From Limonium bicolor (lineage: Eukaryota; Streptophyta; Magnoliopsida; Caryophyllales; Plumbaginaceae), in contig CM041782.1 of NCBI GenBank assembly GCA_023374045.1, forward strand, positions 186,018,925 through 186,082,924: a DNA stretch of 64,000 bases, in the 5' to 3' direction. Below the pieces are notes generated by a model that ran no database searches, was not told where the DNA came from, and saw only the letters and a program-made list of their open reading frames with translations. The translations under genes and the position numbers were made by a program. Shown here piece by piece: positions 60,358 through 64,000 of this stretch; positions within the stretch are counted from its first letter, which is position 1; every line of letters starts with the position of its first letter.

Positions 60358-60934
60358 GCCATGCTAACTGGCTATCGGTTCAACACATACCGGTTGTGGT
60401 ATTGTTTTTTTACCCGCACTGTCATCAGTGGCCTTGTTGGCCCTCACTTGATCTTACTGTCTTGATAATAACTCCTCTAGGTGACTTCTCACTGTCTTCA
60501 CAAGATAATCATTAACAAGGGTGTTTCCTATTCTGGAGACCCCTTTTCTTTTCTATTGTTTCCTCTTCGTAGCCCGTTCCACGCATTTGTCGTGGTTACT
60601 GAGACTTGTCTCTGTTTGGGCGCTACGTTGTGGTTCCTTATCGGTTGGTATACAGTTGGTGTATCATTTAACAACTGTGGTCCCATAGACACTCGTCTCA
60701 GGTTTCATTAATCCACTTCTTGCCTGTTGCACGGTCGGTGCGTTGCAGCTGGTTGTGCTCGACTGCTCATCATGTCGACCCAGGTTGCCGGAAATTCCAT
60801 TCTTCTATAAAGATCTTCACTCTTCGCTATGAAATCGGTTAACATTGTTTAGATGGGAACCGTCTCCGGGATTCCCACTCTTCGGGATCTACCGTATGAC
60901 TGGTCCTCCTTACTTACAGCGATGTTTAATAACA

Positions 60935-60981
60935 GCCAGATCGGGCTTTCCCGAATATGAGAGGACTTTCATCTCTCTGGC
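60935..60981 (-). promoter_or_regulatory. Conserved leader stem-loop (Element 5)
   Basis: Outer GCCAGA/TCTGGC and inner CGGG/CCCG are intact. The middle arm has changed to GAGAG/CTCTC with one internal mismatch relative to E2. Confidence 0.6.
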
Positions 60982-61166
60982 GTTGTTTCCCAAGTTATAA
61001 AGCAGGGATTGTGGAGGGCGGGTCGGACACTGTAGGTTTCCAGTACACACTGGTTACTCCTAACTAGCGTATCTCTCACGCTATCACTCAACCCTTACCC
61101 CAAAGTACTAAAATCCTAACTCGGTACTCCTTAAGCTCGGTAATTCAGTCATCAGAGCGATACTTC

Positions 61167-61178
61167 GCTCTGATACCA
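61167..61178 (-). other. Element 5 primer binding site (tRNA-iMet)
   Basis: Minus strand TGGTATCAGAGC, five bases after the 5' LTR end. Confidence 0.9.
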
Positions 61179-61571
61179 CTTTATGTAACACCCCATCCAT
61201 CATTAACACACTTAACAACAAACTGCAGCGGAAAACAAGCTTCATCACATTACTTAACTCGTTGGTGTTACACGCCGTTAACCACCCATGTGGCTAACAA
61301 GGCTATTACATATACATTGTACCGGTCTGATGGACTAGATTCCCGAGTGACTACACATTACTGTCCCTTTCCGTTAACAACAAAACATACACATACCTTC
61401 CAACTGTACCAAGTATTCACAAGCTAATGCCGATAACAATTTCGGTCTTACTACACCTACTGTTCACTTTCAACTTAAATGATTACCCATGTACAAACGA
61501 TACCCCGTCCTACTCTCGAACGGCTTCCAGCGCCTTGTACCTGAAATAGGAAAAAGAAGAGAAAGGGTGGC

Positions 61572-61597
61572 CCCCCAGGGGCTCAGCACTTTTGCTG
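61572..61597 (-). promoter_or_regulatory. Conserved LTR twin hairpin (Element 5, right)
   Basis: CCCC-CA-GGGG followed by CAGCA-CTTT-TGCTG; the second loop differs from the left LTR copy while stems are kept. Confidence 0.65.
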
Positions 61598-63079
61598 GTA
61601 TGGTAATCCCGCAGCCCGCATGCTACCGGGCCACACTCAACTAATTGTCGTCTTAGCATGCGGTTGATTACATTTGAATCTTGCATGTAAACTATAAACA
61701 CACAACACATAACATTCCACCTCAATGGGCTCAACAACAGATAACACATCCTTACTTGATAAGTCACTCATTGTGTTCATTAACCCTAGAGTGTTTCTCC
61801 TCTAACGGAGCTACTACCTTAATAGATGACACTTACCCATTAATCGGGTTATCCTTAAATGCCTCTTATCACAAACTGGGATTCATATCCATGATCCACA
61901 TACTCCACATTTCACAACATATAACATACACCACATAACAACACTTTTCACGTTTCAACGTGCACATAACGACATCGTAATGGGAATTGCAGTACAATAA
62001 TAACACATAACATAACGGGAACGGTTCTCTTAGGAACCGACCCAAACATAGTTAATTCACTGGTGAGCCTAGAGAATGATGTCACCCTCATGATAAACTC
62101 GTTATACAACACTCATTACCGTCCTAATAGTCGGACGAGTAACTTAAGTTAAGATGGTTCGGGTTTAGTGACCCGAACACACCACACAAACACATGTTTC
62201 CCCTAAACCGATCATAAGTCAGAATAGTTAAGCTTTGGAGTAAGCTAATGGGAGATCATAACCCGTGAGGGAAACAACCATAACAGAGAGGAGGGTAAGG
62301 CTAAAAAGGATACCCACTCCTAAACAACGCGCGACCGGCCTAACCGGATTCCTCACCCATGTTAGTACATACTTACTTTTAGATATTTGTTAGAGCCCCA
62401 CTATGGAGTCTATCACATCCACACACCATACAGTATTACAACTAGGTTAAACATACGAGGGAGGTCCTTACATACACACACAGATATCGCACAATTAACA
62501 CACACATAGCCGTGGTTAGAACGTCCCATGGTTCGGGTCGTTTAATCCAAATACCGAACTCTCAAGTGATCCTAGACTCAGTTAGCTAAGGTTTAACACT
62601 GTCGAGGTTAAATGGTATCGGAGTTGAACACGCCACATAAATGAATTACTATAAACTTATTACATGTTTTATCTTACAATGCGGCAAACATACAGAAAAA
62701 CACATTGGCATACAAGCCGGTGTAATCCGGTAGGACACAGGTTGCAAGAAAACCATACCTGTCACCGGAGTTTCACTCTAACGTGCCATCACATGTTCCT
62801 CGTAACTTCTTTGAACAATTGGTAACATTACATTTACTTTTATTAACATCAGGGTAACATGATTGTTTAAAGTCTAATGCTCATAACTTATCCCCGTTAA
62901 CTAGTTAAATAACTTCACATTTAAACTTGTTTTACTTTTACATTTTAATACAACTTTTCCCCTACTAAATTGTCATTATAACTCACTTAACATGTCCTTA
63001 ACAATCTTATAACATCATTACATAATAATCCCCATCATCCTATAACCTTAAACAATGTTTTTGGCCCATACAGCGCCTT

Positions 63080-63318
63080 GTCCGAACTTGTGTCCGGACT
63101 TCCCAAGTTCGGACACTGTTCGAGGCTCAAATGGGTGTAAATAGGCGACTGTCCGAACATGCGTCCGAGCTTCCCAAGTTCAGACGTTGTTCGAGGCCAA
63201 AACGGAATATAGAGATAGGTGTGTCCGAACGTCCAAGTTCGGACACTGGTCGAGGCTTTGAAAACTTACGCGCAACTGGGCATGTCTGAACGTCCACGTT
63301 CGGACGGTAGTTCGGACG
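63080..63318 (-). repeat. Element 5 mid-LTR hairpin array, right LTR
   Basis: GTCCGAAC/GTTCGGAC units as in 52376-52626, one shortened by 12 bases and one with GTCTGAAC. Confidence 0.85.
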
Positions 63319-64000
63319 TGCCAAAACCTTCATTTTCTATACCTTTAAACACTTACTCATTTCTTGTCAAAATGCCCAACACTTATAGTATTTCCCCCTT
63401 AGGTTTATAGCATGTCCCCACACAATATTTAGCCCACCAAAATACTTTATGTCCTTCAAAGAATTTTCTTCACAAGTTCAAACATCTTCCTTACCTAAAC
63501 ATCATTTCCTCCTTGTACATCAACATTACCTAAACCTTAACAAACTCCTCCAAGACTTTAGTACATCCCAAAACACCCATTGGATTTCTAGAACTTCCAA
63601 GATAATGCCTAAATCCTTCTTGCCTTCTAAAACACCTTAAAGCACCTTTCTTTCCCTAGTAAAACACTTAATCATTCTAAACACTTCCAAACTCACCAAA
63701 ACTCTTTTTCAACACTTAGAACTTCTTATACATTATCTAAATTTTGACATGGGTTCTTCTAGCACATAGCTTTCATCATTAGACATTCAAGAACGCCTAA
63801 AATCCATCAAGAGTATTCTCACACACAAACACTTAGGTTTTCACCCTTTCACAACCACAAACACTTAGTCACTTAATACACATTCCTTACACACAAACAT
63901 ATTGTTTTTCCTTCTTTAACCATCCAAGACACTCATCTTCACAAGGAATGTTCTTTACACACATCTAAATCCTTAAACTACACTACATCACAATATAGTG

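Larger units (their letters stand above)
55014..61183 (-). mobile_element. Element 5 interior (non-coding, with CACTA insert)
   Basis: It aligns in patches with E2 31317-36615. Shared: block A (55693-55787), internal polypurine tract, GAGAGGTATCCCC (near 58921), block B (59765-59894), palindrome (60338-60357) and leader hairpin (60935-60981). A purine-rich run of TTGGTTTGAAAGAAAA-like units at 60050-60140 has no counterpart in E2. No gag-pol frame; the longest frames, under 100 codons, show no domain. Confidence 0.75.
50483..64000 (-). mobile_element. Element 5: LARD-like Tekay/Del-type retrotransposon (right end outside window)
   Basis: 3' LTR 50483-55013, interior 55014-61183, 5' LTR from 61184 to the window edge. 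Orientation comes from the primer site (61167-61178) and polypurine tract (55014-55030), both on the minus strand. The expected target duplication is ATACG, with the right copy out of view. The interior is about 4.9 kb without the CACTA insert and shares its conserved modules with E1 and E2 but has no gag-pol frame. It belongs to the same LTR family as 1-1805. Confidence 0.9.
61184..64000 (-). repeat. Element 5 5' LTR (partial, runs off window)
   Basis: Matches 50483-53300 in order. Contains a twin hairpin (61572-61597) and the hairpin array (63080-63318). About 1.7 kb of the LTR is outside the window. Confidence 0.92.

Overview
The window looks like intergenic DNA from a large, repeat-rich plant nuclear genome, probably a dicot; I cannot name the species. 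The evidence is long LTR retrotransposons with plant-type primer sites, a CACTA transposon, and no protein-coding gene, rRNA, tRNA or CRISPR array that I can support. Essentially every base belongs to a stack of nested transposable elements. Nearly all open reading frames are short chance ORFs, and several are just tandem repeats read in frame.

Layout. The scaffold is Element 1 (E1, + strand): 5' LTR 4393-8231, interior in five pieces (8232-11630, 13400-13899, 15750-16169, 26542-26686, 47084-47861) and 3' LTR from 47862. A foreign LTR fragment (1806-4392), itself abutted by another LTR (1-1805), splits the E1 5' LTR. The E1 interior holds two solo LTRs (11631-13399, target duplication CCAGG; 13900-15749, duplication GATAT), Element 3 (E3, - strand, 16170-26541, duplication ATACG) and Element 2 (E2, - strand, 26687-47083). 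Element 4 (E4, + strand, 37142-42914, duplication ATTAT) sits in the right LTR of E2. Element 5 (E5, - strand, 50483 to beyond 64000) sits in the E1 3' LTR and carries a 1.2 kb CACTA element (56696-57937).

E1, E2 and E5 are relatives: LTRs of about 4.2-4.7 kb (TGAAATACCCC...GGTGTTACA), a tRNA-iMet-type primer site (TGGTATCAGAGC) and a G-rich polypurine tract. This fits the Tekay/Del side of the Ty3/gypsy chromoviruses, but the roughly 5 kb interiors code for nothing recognisable. They resemble LARDs (large non-autonomous retrotransposon derivatives). Although non-coding, the three interiors share discrete conserved blocks: a leader stem-loop, a 20-nt palindrome, a block of about 95 bp that is nearly invariant, and a second internal polypurine tract. 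Their LTRs share a twin hairpin near the 3' end and a mid-LTR hairpin array whose stem sequence differs by family.

E3 and E4 have unlike LTRs but identical primer sites (TTTGGCGCCGTCTGTGGGAA, the Tat-type gypsy pattern), a related TATA region and an identical 3' hairpin/polypurine module. Both lack gag-pol and carry several GC-rich tandem arrays. One array in E4 (41390-41582) is a row of hairpins whose stem sequences change from unit to unit while pairing is largely kept.

The most unusual theme is that structured, non-coding RNA/DNA modules (hairpin arrays, conserved stem-loops, duplicated polypurine tracts) persist in elements that have lost their coding capacity. All alignments here were made by eye.
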